DNA of 64,000 nt. Source: Amblyornis subalaris (taxonomy: Eukaryota > Chordata > Aves > Passeriformes > Ptilonorhynchidae). The stretch spans positions 1,426,001 through 1,490,000 of the forward strand of contig JACAXG010000060.1 in the NCBI GenBank assembly GCA_018881555.1. Reading direction: 5' to 3'. Below are positions 26,558 to 39,420 of the stretch, piece after piece; position 1 is the first letter of the stretch; each line of letters opens with the position of its first letter. The notes beneath the pieces were generated by a model. It was not told where the DNA came from, made no database searches, and saw nothing but the letters and a program-made list of their open reading frames with translations. A program made the position numbers and the translations under genes.

Positions 26558-28701
26558 AAGGGATTATAGAGTGTATTGCTGTGACACCCACAAAATGGTT
26601 CATATGTTCACAAGAAGCATTGACTCATCTGACACCTAAGGTTAGTCCTAAGAGTTACTACAACTGATATTTTTCAGCAGTGCTTTGTGTTTTATCTCCT
26701 GTTGGTTTCCATTTCAATTTTCTTGAGCTGGCAGCAGAAACAGAAGAAGAGCCCCAGCCTACAGCCTTGCATGTGGGCATCCTACGCAGCCTGAGGGGTG
26801 GAAAATGCTGCTGGATTTCAAAAAAACACTGCTGTTACATCATTTCTCTAGCACTGGAATAACAACAGAGGCTGCCTTTGGGCACGTATAGGTGCTAGAC
26901 AGTGTCCCTGCCACTGACACCTTCCTGGAGGCATATTTACACCCTATGCTTTCCTGTAGGAAAGGCCAGGTGTTGGCACTGAGCCTTTCAGATCTGCTGC
27001 CCACCTTTGATGCTGCTGGAACAATGTAGGTCAGCAGGCACACTTACCAGCTGTGGAGGATGAATAACTCTTCCCTGGTGTCAAAGTTTCTGTCCTTAGG
27101 CTTGAGGGGTTTTTACTGGGTTTTGTAAACTGGGTACTGGAAGTGAAGAGCAGAGGTTAGAAGCTGGCCTCCTGCTGCCTGAGACTCTACAGGTCTGCAG
27201 GGGGATGCAAGGGGGTACCTGCATGGGAAACAGCCCTGAGCTGTGGAGAGGTTTCTGCTCCCATTCCTCAGAGAGCATATTTGTACCCCGTTTTTCAGAA
27301 AAGTACATCTGTGAGGGATGAAGTGGCAGAGGAATGAAACTGGTGGGAAGCTAGCTCTGAGGAGAGAGGTAGCATGGTGTGAGAGGGAAAAGTGGCAGTC
27401 CAGAGTATAGTGGGGCCTGCCCACAGCTGACTTTTCCCTCCCTCCACCAGATCCTTCCTTGTTTCCTCCTGCTTCATCTGGGAACAGCAGTCACAAGTGA
27501 GCTCAGCTATCTGGCTCGCTTATGCCCTCTCTTTTCCTGCAGGATGCAGCCTGAAGTTCTCATATAAAATCGAGTAATTGTCCAGGCTCCTGGGAAATAC
27601 ATGAAAGGGCACTCTCTTGAACTGTGGGAATGCCCAGACCACATTCCCTCCCAGTACACATGTAAAGCTCTGCATGTTTTTAGCTAGCTCAAGGTTTCCA
27701 CGTGCTTGGTTCCCTAATAGAGAGTTTCTTCTGTCTGTAACAAACAGCACTCAAAAAAGTTTTTTTACCTTCTTTGGTCACATTTTTACATGCTTTTCTG
27801 TTTCAATTGCTTGGCCATTATGGGGCTTCAGCATATTTTCTTTGCATATTGTGTTTTCAGCCTCACAGTTATCAACGTTGTCTTTATGCCTCCACTTGAT
27901 TTAGAGATGGTTTGTAAATGTCAGGGGAGCCAACCCCACAAGCAGCTTCTGAGCGCGCACCCAGAGGTGTTCAGAAATGGAGCAGTGATGAGCTGGACAT
28001 GATCCAAAATGAGCTCAGCATAACCTTCCCCAGTACAGAGATCCCCCATCAATCACCCTGCAGACAGATTGTGATGCTGCCCTCAAGTGCCAGCCACCCC
28101 GTGCCCCTCGGCATGGAGGGTTGAGGTGCCTGGGCACGTGTGTATGATGGGGTCATGCTCCTGGGCTGCTGTGGATGGGGCAAATCTGGTGTTGCCAGGA
28201 CCTGGCAAGCTCTGGCACTGCAAGACTCACAGGGTGCACAGGTTTTGGCGTGCCAGCGTGGAGGTGATCTTGGGGGGCTCACACAGGCCCACAGGGTGTG
28301 AGTGACCGGCCTGTGCGGCACGGGAGGCTGGATGCTGCACAGCCCTTCGTGGTAGCAGGAGGTCAGCGAGCAGCATTTCAAATTTCCTCTGCATATATCC
28401 ATGTGTGCACACAAAGCTGTGGAAGGCCTTTTTTTGCAGTCAGTATTGAGCACTGATGCCTATTTTTGCAGCAGCATTTTCAGAGTCATAGCACATTAAC
28501 ACAAGGTCTGTTTTACCTTTAACTTCATTAAGCGGCTGTTGCTGCTACCCATCTTCGAGACAGCAGCACCATGAGCAGATGACCTGAGGATTTTTCCATT
28601 TGTTGCAATGCACTGATGGTTCCTCTTCCTGAGACCCACAGGGTGCACTGTCTGGGCTTGGCAGCGGCAGGGGCTGGATACCAGCTTCAGATCTGCATTA
28701 G

Positions 28702-28738
28702 GGGCTGAGTCAGCCCAGCTGTGATGTCTTTTGACTCA
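28702..28738. promoter_or_regulatory. MARE/NF-E2-type palindrome plus AP-1 site
   Basis: GGGCTGAGTCAGCCC at 28702-28716 is a perfect 15-bp palindrome around a central G. It contains GCTGAGTCAGC, the 11-bp core of the MAF recognition element bound by MAF, NF-E2, NRF and BACH dimers. TGACTCA, a consensus AP-1 site, follows at 28732-28738. It lies about 30.5 kb upstream of the IRF2BP2 start codon. Confidence 0.4.
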
Positions 28739-29280
28739 TGGTCTGACATCTTCTGACCTCACATCTCCACATGGCATGACTTTGAGGTGACCGCACGCCT
28801 TGGGGCAGGCCCAGGCTTGGGACGGCGCTCAGCTGTGGACCAGCCTGAGGAGATGGTCTCAATCACCTCCAGGGGTGTAGGATGTCTGGGAACTGCATCT
28901 GCTCCCCTAAAAATGCAATTTTCATTGCCACAGGATTTTGCATTAGCCCAAGCTTTTGTGTTTTTTGAATTTCTAAAATCTGTATGGTGTAACCTTACCA
29001 AATACTAAAAAAGTTCAGCCAGCTTCAATATGTCCCTCCATTTTTTTCTTTTCCCTTTCTCTCAGGCTTTAAACTTTCCTTTCCTCTGGACTGTATATTT
29101 TATCCTTTATCTTGTTCTTCTACAGCCTCTATTATGGTGATGCCTAGCAAAGACCAGGACACTATTAGGCACAACCAACAAAATGGCCTTCAAAAAGCCT
29201 GACTATAAAATGCCTGCTTTGGAAGTTTCTGCTTTCAGTTACTTCTTTCACTACTTTGTCTTCCATCCTTCTTCTGGATA

Positions 29281-29407
29281 TTTCCTTCCTTCCTTCCTTC
29301 CTTCCTTCCTTCCTTCCTTCCTTCCTTCCTTCCTTCCTTCCTTTCTTCCTCCCTCTCTCCCTTCCTCCCTCTCTCCCTCCCTCCCTCCCTCCCTCCCTCC
29401 CCCCCCT
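29281..29407. repeat. (TTCC)n / (CTCC)n polypyrimidine tract
   Basis: About 60 bp of near-perfect TTCC tetramers, then CTCC/CCTCTC-type repeats ending in a C run. The whole 127 bp is pure pyrimidine on the + strand, and the flanks to about 29540 remain pyrimidine-rich. The open frames across it on both strands are a product of the tetramer, not genes. Confidence 0.93.
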
Positions 29408-29985
29408 CTGCCTCCCCAGGCTTCTTTTATTCCCATCTTTTCTCCCGGTCTCTGGAACTTTTTGATCTTCTTGTCCATGTGTCTGTCCCATTCCCCATTC
29501 CCCACTCCCCATTTCTGGCTTCTGTTTCCTTAATTTTCCACTTTCTATCTCCTCAGTAGCCTCTAAAACCATCTCTTACCTATTGGTTTCTGTGTCAGAC
29601 ATCTGCACCCCGTTGCTGGCTCTGCCTCAGCAGCACTCAGAAAGGAGGTGGTCCCTTCTCCCTCAGTCTCATGGCAGAGGTAAGGCACATTTTCCCTTCC
29701 TCCCTACAGGTAGAGGCAAAAAAGCCCACTGGGATCTCCTGCTCCTATGCACAGGAGCAGATGCCTGCTGGAATTGCTCCCAACTTCTCTTCCAGGCTGG
29801 TGAGCAATTTGTTGAGATTTCCTCCATCCCATAGCATGGGACTATGGAGCTGGGAGGAGCAGCATCACTGAAATGTGAATGTCTTCAGGCTTTGGGGAGC
29901 AGAGAGCTGCAGGACTGCTCTTCATTAAAAGACAAGCTGATGGGCCCAAGCGTACAGCTGAGGGAGGCCTTGACAGGTTACACAA
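29408..29985. other. intergenic, no gene seen
   Basis: Pyrimidine-rich at the left, then ordinary DNA up to the CR1 copy. Confidence 0.6.
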
Positions 29986-30088
29986 AATCATAGAATGGTT
30001 TGGGTTGGAAGTGATCCTAAAGATCACCCAGTTCCAGCCCCCTCCACCAGAGGCAGGGACACCTTCCACTAGACCAGGTTGCTCAAAC
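29986..30088 (-). mobile_element. CR1 LINE 3' end, short antisense copy
   Basis: Starts ATCATAGAATGGTTTGGGTT and continues GGAAGTGATCC, CCCCCTCCACCAGAGGCAGG, GACACCTTCCACTAGACCAG and GTTGCTCAAAC. This is the reverse complement of the avian CR1 3' terminus and overlaps the sequence of the plus-strand copy at 7575-7928. Only about 100 bp were inserted or retained. Confidence 0.88.
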
Positions 30089-30504
30089 ATGTCTGTTTGC
30101 AGTGTCACTTCCTATCACGCCTGCAACGCAGGTAAATGTTTGCACTGTCATAACATTTCTTCTGCCGGAGCTTCCTGGCTGGGGACGCTGCAGCGTTTTC
30201 TGCAGGGCACATTGCCTTGTGTGGGGGTGTGTGAAATCTCATCTAACAAAAGTACAGCTAGGCAATGTTTTGTATATTTGACATATATAACAATGCATAT
30301 TGCATCAAGGAAGTTAGTGTTAAATCAGTACACAGAGTTAACAAGAACCCAACAAATAGTAAAACAAATGAACATACCCAAGTCAGACTGTTTTACACAG
30401 TGCATGATCACATCCAAGGCATAAGTTCAAGGGATCCAGCCTGCAGCATTTATTTAAAAACGTGGTGTGTTTTCATCTGTGCCACAACCCCCACTGTCAG
30501 ATCA

Positions 30505-30590
30505 TCTTTGGGTGTTTAAGGTCAGGAGGCACCACTGTAGCCACCTATTCTGCTGTACTGGTAGGAGACTGGGTCACAAAAAGACAAAAA
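30505..30590 (-). mobile_element. probable older CR1 3' end fragment, antisense
   Basis: TTTAAGGTCAGGAGGCACCA, then GCCACCTATTCTGC, resembles the inverted terminus of an older CR1 subfamily (TTAAGGTCAGAAGGGACCAT-type). Diverged and short. Confidence 0.45.
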
Positions 30591-31639
30591 TTAATAAATC
30601 TGGTGAAGGGGGAAAGGAATTCAAAGGATTCAAATGGGATTTCTGAGGACTATGAAAGCTGCTGCTCTGCATTTTACTTGAGCTGAGGGGTAGTTTCCCT
30701 TCCCTTTCCTCTGTTGAGTGCTCAGCTTTGTGGGCAGCCAGGCAAATGTACAACACAGATTTTGGGTGATGAAGTGTGGAAGTCTAAGGCAGCAAATTGA
30801 GAGTCCTGGGAAGAGACCAAGGCTGGANGGGAAGACATTAGTAAGCAGAGAGGGCTACAAAACCACATGATATAAAACCCTGGGAAGGGCTTTAAGGAGA
30901 GGGCCAACATGAATTGGAGGACAGCAGAGCTGCCTTTCTAGACATCTAAGGGAAGGCAGGGAACTGTAAGTGTTGGGGGTGTTCCAGCCAAAGAGGCATT
31001 TGAAGCAGGGATTTCTACTAAGGGCAACAAGCAGACAGCATTTGCAACACCAGGACAGTCCCTGCAGGATACTACAGAGGAGGATGCTGTCAAGGTAACA
31101 GAGGAGAAAGAGTGAGTATGAGTATTCAGAGCCATGATGTTGCTCAGTAAGCTGCAAGAAGAAACCTGTAGGAGCAGATTCCCAAAAGCTTGTAACAAGA
31201 TATCATTTTTGTCAGTGGGACAACACCAAGTAGGCTGCAAGCAAATTCTAATATCACCCCATTGTATTGCACTGGCTCGGTTCACACTGAGTTTATGTCC
31301 TCCTGTTGCCCTCCTTTTTCTGACCAAAGCTATTTCATAAAGATACAATTACTTTGATTGGTTCAGTTGTCCTCACTGAGAAATGGCCTCCAGTATTGGA
31401 GATGTTCAGATGCAGGCTGTGAGTTGAATCCCAAAGATTATCCGGTCCTGGAAATTGTTAGAAGTGGGACTGGCAAGGTCACTGGCTGGCCTGATTGCTC
31501 CTCCCTGAGCTCCATGTGGGATTTTGCATTAGTACTCAAAAACTTCTAATACAGTATTCTTCAATGCTGGGCAACTTGCTCTGGTGCCCTAATTTAAGAC
31601 TCTAGAAGCCCAGATGGACTTAGAAATGAGATTATTCCC
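30591..31639. other. intergenic, no gene seen
   Basis: No recognised element; one N at 30828. The 136-codon minus-strand frame (30938-31348) shows no known motif. Confidence 0.6.
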
Positions 31640-33640
31640 TTCCTGGTTTATATATTAGATAACCACTATCATGTCTACCTATCCCCTACACTTTGGAACA
31701 GATCTCATCAACATTTGGTACTATCTCATCAACACAGTTTTTCAGTTTTAGACTATTCAGCCTTTTCCACTCGGCACCATTTCTGGGCCACTGCCATTGC
31801 TCTCCTTTGCACTTTCTGCAATCAGCTTGGTCTCTCCCTGAACTAGTGACCAAAACTGCACAGATGAGTTCAAATGAAGCCTTGACAACACAGACAACAG
31901 GGGAAGAATGGTTTCCTGTTTGTCACAGGCTGCACTTCTGTTTGTTCACCTCATTAGAGCACTTTCATTTTTTACTGCAGCATGACCACGCTCATTCATG
32001 TTAAGCTGACATCCCTAGAGCTTTTTCTGCAGAACTACTGCTGTGCTGGTTGTTCCCCAGTTGGTCTTGTAGTCCTCGATGACGCCTACAAAAACCCAGA
32101 GCTCTGTTTGTCCATTCTGAATGGCGCTTCTCTTCCTGTTCCTCTACCTCATTTGTCAAGATTGTTTTGCATTCTCCTCCTGGTCTCCAAAGTGCTTGTT
32201 CTTCATAGTGTCCTGTGCTAATTTAATAAGTGTTCCCTGCTCTTGTTTTTTTTTTAAAGATATTAATGAAAATACTGTGTGCTGCCAGACATAAAACAGA
32301 TGGCTTCAGACTTCATTTGATACGTACTGCCAGTTTGACAGTGAAACATTTATAACTGCTCTTAGTCTGGTTTTCCAACCAGCTGTACACTCCTCTAATA
32401 GCAGGTTCTTCAAAGCTGCATTTCTTTTCTTGGTTTATGAAAGTGTCAGGTGAGACACAGGCAAAAGCTGCATTAAAATCAAGATCTAAGACCTACTGTA
32501 GAAAGAAATTAGATTGACTTGATGTGATTTGTTCTTGTCAGATCAGTCCTCGCTGTTCTTCATCTGCTTGTTGTCTACTAGGTGCTGGAAAACAATTTGT
32601 CCAATTACCACTTCCAGTAATTTTCCAGGAATTGAAATTGATCTTCCCAGTCTCTGATTCCTGGTTCCTCCTGTCTGTCCTTCCCTTTCATGGTAGGTGC
32701 TAGATTTGCCTTTCCCCGTGTGCAGAAGCACATGCTCCCATTCCTGACTTCTGTGCTGATGGTGCTGAGTGGGCTTTATCTGCTTTACCCATCATGGCAG
32801 AAGACTTTTAGGGCTTGTCAGTCAGAATATATCTGACTTTATTTAGACACTGTCTGACCTCTTTGTTCTTTCTTGCAGCCAGTATTCTTACCCTCGGACT
32901 GGTTATGCTGGTTGTGTTAAATGGAGCACTTTTGAGCTAAAACTGAAGGAAAAAATATCAAACACTTTTGCACGTTTGACATCATCAACTCAGTATCTCC
33001 TTCTCTTTGTGAAACTCAGCTCTTTCTTTGGCTCTGCTGTTGCTATTAGTGCATGCACTTCACGCCCACTGTTTGATGCATCACTTACATCTTCATGTTG
33101 TTCCTCCATGCTTACGCTGATATTTCACATTTACTAACGTGACCCAGTTCCACTTTCTGTGTGCTTCCTCTGCACTGCTGAAACTAATGAAGAGCTCATG
33201 ATTTAGCCAGTTGATATGTTACTAGCTTCCTTTTGTACTTGTGCTAAGCTGCCCCAGAACCGCCAAGAGGCTCACAGTAGTTACGTGCCTTTCATACAAC
33301 TTCCTTAGGGCACTGCCAACTCCCCAAATGTCCTTTCTGCCTTGGATTTGTTCCTCTGGGCTTGTGTGTATTAACACCCTGAGTTAGCTAAAGTCTGTCT
33401 CAAAGTCCACTGTTTTGTCTTTGTGGTTTTTTTTTCTCTCTGCCTCCTTTTCTGGAAATCATAACTTCTAATACTTCAAAATCACTCTCACAGCGGTTGC
33501 TTGTCACCATCACCTGCAAAACCAGTTCTCCCATTTTAATTAGAATAAAATTTTTCAGAGTAGCTGGCCAGGAAGAAGCTAGAGAGATGGCAGCTGCAGT
33601 CAGTTCAGGGAAGGGCACAGACAGAGTACCAAAATAGAGC
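31640..33640 (-). mobile_element. decayed CR1-type LINE, antisense, about 2 kb of ORF2
   Basis: Ordered landmarks of an inverted ancient CR1: GATAACCACTATCATGTCT (31660), ATTGCTCTCCTTTGCACTTT (31797), CATGTTAAGCTGACATCC (31997), TTTTCCAACCAGCTGTACAC (32371), AAATTAGATTGACTTGATGT (32506), TTCTACTAGGTGCTGG-like sequence near 32573, TTTTCCAGGAATTGAAATTG (32620), AAAGTCCACTGTTTTGTCTT (33402) and CCAGTTCTCCCATTTTAATT (33522). Frames are broken throughout. It is the longest transposon relic in the window and parallels the copy at 1785-3460 in order and orientation. Confidence 0.78.
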
Positions 33641-36600
33641 CAGACAGAGAAACCCCTGCATATTTAGCACTTAGCAGTGTCAGTAAAAATTAGAATTACT
33701 TGCCTATGAACTTGTTCCCAGGAGATGTGGCTAATAGTGGTGGAAATATTTGTGTTACTTGTGTAAAATATGAACAGTAAAAGCATGTTATTAAAATACT
33801 TTCTCAGTTCTTTTTGTCTGTCTTAGGATGTTTTTATGATCTTTGTACAACAAGAAGGCTTAGGCCTTACTAGCATATAGTTAGTCTTCTTTATTCAGTT
33901 ATGCATTGATACTAAAATGTGTTTTTAAACACAGAGATTCAGGCCAAGCAGAGCTGTTTTGTCTTCAGTGCATCCATCAATGAGCCAGACCCTCCAGCTT
34001 CTCAATGGCCAACAAAGATTCATCCGGCCTTCAAGACCGGATTAATCTTTTCCAGCCAGTTTTTTCCAGTGTACAGTGTGCACTGCTCCTGGTAATGTCT
34101 CACTCTAGCTGCATTAGTGCTAGAAGAGCTTTCTTATGCAAAACTCCAAGCCAAAAACTACCTTTTTGGAGCTGCTTGTCCTCTCTTCTTTGCTGCCATC
34201 CCACCCAAGCTGACCCTCTTCCATCCTGGGTCTGTTCCTGGGTGCCTGCCCCTATGCTGCTCTGGAAAAGCTCCCCTGAGCGGGGTGAAGGCAGGTTGGC
34301 TTTTGGTTGTTATCTGTGGTTCTGGCATGTTCCTGCTGACATCTCTTTAGGTACTGAGAGATTCGCCAGCAGGGTGTCTGGTAACTCTGCTGCGAGTTAT
34401 TTTAATAACATTATTGATTTCATTACTTCACTGTAGTTTTGCTTCACTACATCAAGTCTTGGCATTAGGGTGAAGCAGCAGCTACTTAATTCAGTATAAA
34501 TGGCATGTCTTTATGAGGCATCCAGAACTAAAGAGAGCTCCCAAAGTTCCCATGGATATCTGCCCAGAGGCTGAGATGGTTGGTAAAAGAGCTGTTGACT
34601 TTAATGCTCCAAGCAACCATATGAGCACAACTTTATAACTGATTCCTCTTGATATAATTGTATAAAAAGAAAACACTTCCACTATTGTAGAAGAGCTATG
34701 ATGATACATCAAGAGCTTGGTATCCTTGCAAGCAGTCTGATTTCTGTTCTTCAGTTTTTCATCTGATGTGTCCTCCGATGGTTGCTCTTCGAGTCATAGG
34801 AAGCTCCTTGGGAAACTGCAGACACCTTCAGACCTCAAGGAGAATAAACTGATCACAAGTGGCTGACTGGGTGAACCACGACACTAATGCTGCATATTCT
34901 CCTACTCGGATGGGTCTTGAAAAGCCATTTTCTTATTAAAAATAAAAAAGTCCAAATTTACAAAATGCTGAGTGCATCCTTCTTTTGTGGTCTAATTCAG
35001 AATCAATTCTCATGAGCTGGAGAACACTCCTGGTCATGCTCTTGGACTTTGGATCAGACCTTACAATGCTTAAAAACAGCTGTGAATAAAAGGTGGGAAG
35101 ATTTGAAAGGCTTCCCCATAAAGATATGGAAGGGTAATGTATTTACTTTCTAAATACATACCTAGAGGCTTAGACAACTGGTATATTTGCATCAGCATAC
35201 TCTAATTAAAAGAAATCACACTACTGGAAGAAGAGAACCCCCCTGAACCTATACCTCATCTTCCCTGAAGTAAAATGAAAAGTAGCAGTGCCAGCTCATC
35301 GTTTCCTAAAACAAAGCATCTATTAAAAGTAACTCACCTGAGGGAAAAACATGTTGTAACAGATAGTCTTTCCACTGCTCTTCTGAGAACACTCAGTGGC
35401 CCAAACCCCTGCACCTACCCCCCACTGCTCAGATCTCCTGCTTTGCCAGTAGAGGATTGAAAGCCACGCACCAGTCTGAGGACTCATCCTGCTATTAACA
35501 CATTTGCAGAAGTAGCCAGAAGGACAATTTAGCCTACCTCTTCTCTACTGTTTTTTTTCATTCCAATAATTCAGTTCATGTCCGTCCTGAAGAATTAGTT
35601 CACCAAAGAGTTTACCTTGTAGGAAACAGAAGCATGATGGAGAGAAAATAAGTCCTAGTTAATAAATATAAAAACAAACATCCCAGTAATGTGTGATATG
35701 AGTTCCAAATTTACACTTAAAACCTTTCAAAACTAAACATGAAGGTAAGGCCTGGCTTTGGTAACACTGTTTAGAGTGAAAAGCCAGCATGGAAAAAAAC
35801 TAACTGAAAGTGCATTTGAAAATGCTTCCATAAAAATAAGAATCATAAGAAGTGAGCTGGAATATAAACCAAATTTTGCAACAGTACTTTAGACATTGTC
35901 TTGATTTTGGAAGGATGCAGAGTGCATGCTAAGATCAGCTGCCTGCCCAGACTATTTTATAATAAATGGCACTGCATTTTTCATCCCCAGCACAAACTCC
36001 AGCCATACAGTACTTTTATTTATTATGAGAGTGTTCAGCTGCAATGACAGCTGAAGTGAGGAAGGAAATGGCTTCCAGAACATGGGAAGAATCCCATAAA
36101 GTTAAGGGAGTGAAGTGGAGAAAGGTACTTTAAACTACAGGTGGTAACGTAAATTATTGAACATTTGAAATGTTTACCCTTGGCAATTTTAATCACATTG
36201 TGAAACTAGTCACTCATGCTTTTGTGAGACATTTGATTTATTGGGAGCTTTACGCCATCAGCTGCAGCTCAGGAGCCAGCCCTGCACTCAGGGCTGTGGG
36301 CAGGGCACGCTGGGAGCAGCAGCACACTGAGCTGGCTCAGAGCCACCGCTGCCAGACACCTACCTCCAAAAAAATAGCAGCAACCATCCAAAATGGGGCA
36401 CCAATGCTCAGAAGCATTGAAGTTGACCCATGAATCCTACATGGACACCAGAGAGCATCCTCAAAGCCACCCCTGTCTCCAAGGGGGATGCGCTTACCCG
36501 CAGAGTTGTGCTGGGCTGAAGGCTGTGGGTTGGTGGTTGGGTCTTCTTTGCTTTGTGTAGGGAATGAACTGAACATGTCTCAGTGTGCAGCATCTCTGAC

Positions 36601-39279
36601 CCTTTCCAGAGATGCCTATTGGGGTCTAGCCACCTCGTGGATGTGCTGCTCCAGCACCAGGGCCACAGAGGTGCTGCCTCAGCCTCCAAGGACACGTGGA
36701 TCATGACAAGATGACCTGGGAATGAAGCTGGCTTTGAAGTATCCCGTGGAAATTGTGCCTACAGAGAGCTGGAAGGGCATCTCAGGGGGCTTTATGCAAG
36801 ATGAGCATTGTCAGACACATAGCTGCTTCACAGATTTGGTCATATTTGCCTCCACACTGATTCCACCTCTTGCTGTTCTTCAAGCACTGACTTATTTTGC
36901 CACTGTATTTGGAGATTTCTCTTGTCTTTGTTATCTAAGAATAACTAAATTATTTTCCCTGATGCCATTTCTTACCAAAAGAAGAGTTCTTGACTCAACT
37001 CTTATATCATTAGTAAATGCTATCAAATGTCACCCACAGTATATCACAATGAACACAAAGGTGATCTAGGCAAAACAGGGTTGGGATAAGTAGGTGATAT
37101 TTCAGTGTGATTAATTCATGAACATATCTAATGCCCACTAAATGACTGGACCTCATTTATGACAGGCAAGATTTGGGCAACCTGCCAGAGCTCATGATAA
37201 AAATTTCCTTACTCATTCCTTTTCTTTTTTTCCCTCTTTTTCCCCTTAATTGACTTAGTTGGACTTCCAGAAACTAAGTGGCAGATCTTTTGCTGAGAGT
37301 TTTGTCTTTGTCATTAATGAGGTATGTTCTGATCTTTAATGTTCAGTATTTGAACCACTGAATGCTATTTCAGCTATTAACCCAGGTGTGTAGCAGGCAT
37401 AAGAGCAGTACGTTTGTTGGGGCAGCTTTTTGCCTTATTTTCCTGAAAGATTTAGCAGATCCATAGGCTGAAGGATTTCCCCTTTACTCTGCCATCATCC
37501 TCAGTACAAGGAAATCCTTCCCTTCCATTGGATTTCCCAGTGACTTCCATGCTCTCATTTCAGTTCCCTGAGGGGTGACCGTAAGGTGATGAAAAAGGCA
37601 GCATGACTGGGCACCACTCTTTCTCAAACTAGCTCCTGCCCACACACCAAATTCCCCTTGTTGTCAGGTAGTGTAATTACCACAATATAAACATTGTCCC
37701 AAACGCTATTAAAAATGCAAATGGTGTCCATTGAGCCTGAGGAATGGCGGATAAGCAGCTCCTTTGCAGCCCGCTTCCTCCTGGCCCCAGCACGCGCTGC
37801 GCAGATGATGTTCTGCTGCAACACGTTTGTGAGCTCTCAAGGTTGCATCTATTTTTTTCTTAATTTAAGCAATGTAGCTGCAGACTTAGAACATATCAGC
37901 CATTTAGAAACTGTATGACTTTCCCTAACTGTCTGTAACAGTTTCAAGATAAGTCATTTTAAAAAGAATTACTTTAAATGGAGACTGCTTTAAACCAGAC
38001 CTTTGTACTTCTTGTTTTTGCTTTTATCTTGGCACAGATGCTTACCCTCTCTCTAACTTCTTTGTAGAGTTCATTATGCAAAGGCAAAGAAGCTACACTA
38101 ACGTTGTAATTTTGTTTGGCAAGGTGAGCCACAAAACATATGCTGTGTCATGCCTTTTTATTACTGTGCAAGAATTGCCAAAGCAGCCTAAAGGAGGAAT
38201 CAAGGACACGATCGTTGTGAGGAAAAGAGGAAACGGCCCAGTTTTACAACACTCGGGCTTGTAACCACTTGCGGTAGATAGTTTCAGAACTGGTTGAATT
38301 TTAAATTATTTTCTTACCAACTGACAACAGCTTTGAAGTGACTGGTGTTTAACACCACCAGTTTCTGATCCACATTGAGTCATTTTTCAGTGCCTGGAGA
38401 TCCAAGCCCTACCTGTGAAGTGGGCACGGTGTAGGCAGGGACTGCCCCATCCTCTCCCTGCAGTAGGAGATGGCAGACCTAAAGCCAGACCAAGCCAAAA
38501 GAGAAAGCAAGCCTCCTTGAGCAGGCACTGACATCCCTTTTCCACTAAGGGGAGGATGGCGTGTCACACCTTATTCTGATCATGCTCCAAGAGCAAAACC
38601 TGCACTTCTCAGTCTAGACAACCTGTAATCAGGCAAGGGAAGAGCAGGCAAAGGGAACAATTAATGGGTGTGATCTCAGCCTCTTGCAGCCTGCTCTAAA
38701 ATCCTCCAAGGACTGGTTTTATGTGTGGACATCTGTGGGAGCATAGATGAGTCCCCCATACCCACATCTCCTCTGGGGCCACCCATGCCATGAGTGCCCC
38801 GCTCCTGCTCCCTTCCCATGCTGTGCTTTCACTTGAAAAGGATCAAGGAAACTATATGGCTGGAAAGTAACCTAAAAGGTAAATTATTTTTAACTTGGTC
38901 CCAGATGTAAGCCTCCATGCAGCCCCACAGCAGGGCTGGGCATGAGTGAGAGGTTTCAGAGAGGAAGAAGGAAGGCAGTTTTCACTATAACAAAATGTCC
39001 CATTGCAACACCTCCCAAGTACTTTGGTTGCAATTCCTCTGAGCCCATCTGAAACTTCGGCAACAGCTTGAAAGCAGTGGCTGTGTGGAGGGAGGCCTGG
39101 TGTCTCCAGGGGGAGCAAACCCCAGGCACAACCACTGGCTGCAGCCTATACTCCACCAAGGGCAGGTAGGGGTGGCAGGAAGGGGGAGGGCAGCAGCAAA
39201 GGGCACAACTCCCTTCACCACTCATTCCCAGATTTGGTGACCCTTCGGAGNGCAGAGGGAGGAGAAGAGGAAGGGACAT
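33641..39279. other. intergenic, no gene seen
   Basis: Mostly AT-rich DNA without recognisable repeats or genes. A TGAGTCA AP-1 site lies at 38376-38382 and another (TGACTCA) at 36991-36997. Confidence 0.6.
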
Positions 39280-39420
39280 TCGCGTTACAGTGTAAGAAAG
39301 AGGTAACGAAAGTGTGGCGACGCCAGTCACTCACTGCACGGCGCGGAAGCACAGGGCAGCCTCACCCTTTTCGCTGAAGCCGAGGTGTTCGTTGTGTTGA
39401 GGGGAGCGGAGACCGCCCCA
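39280..39420. other. small CpG-dense islet
   Basis: About a dozen CpG in 140 bp (TTCGCG, GGCGACGCC, ACGGCGCGG and others) inside CpG-poor DNA. No coding similarity seen. Possibly a distal regulatory element. Confidence 0.35.

Larger units (their letters stand above)
21101..29280. other. intergenic, no gene seen
   Basis: No coding, RNA or clear transposon feature. Contains the CArG box at 26548 and the MARE/AP-1 pair at 28702, listed separately. Confidence 0.6.

Noticed and set aside
29165..29572. Lysine/glutamate/glycine-rich repeat frame and its Leu/Pro/Ser-rich complement
   Set aside because: Both are direct translations of the TTCC/CTCC tetramer tract.
30046..30058. CCACCAGAGGCAG, resembling part of a CTCF site
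   Set aside because: It lies within the CR1 3' end and misses one base of the core; it is a normal part of that repeat.
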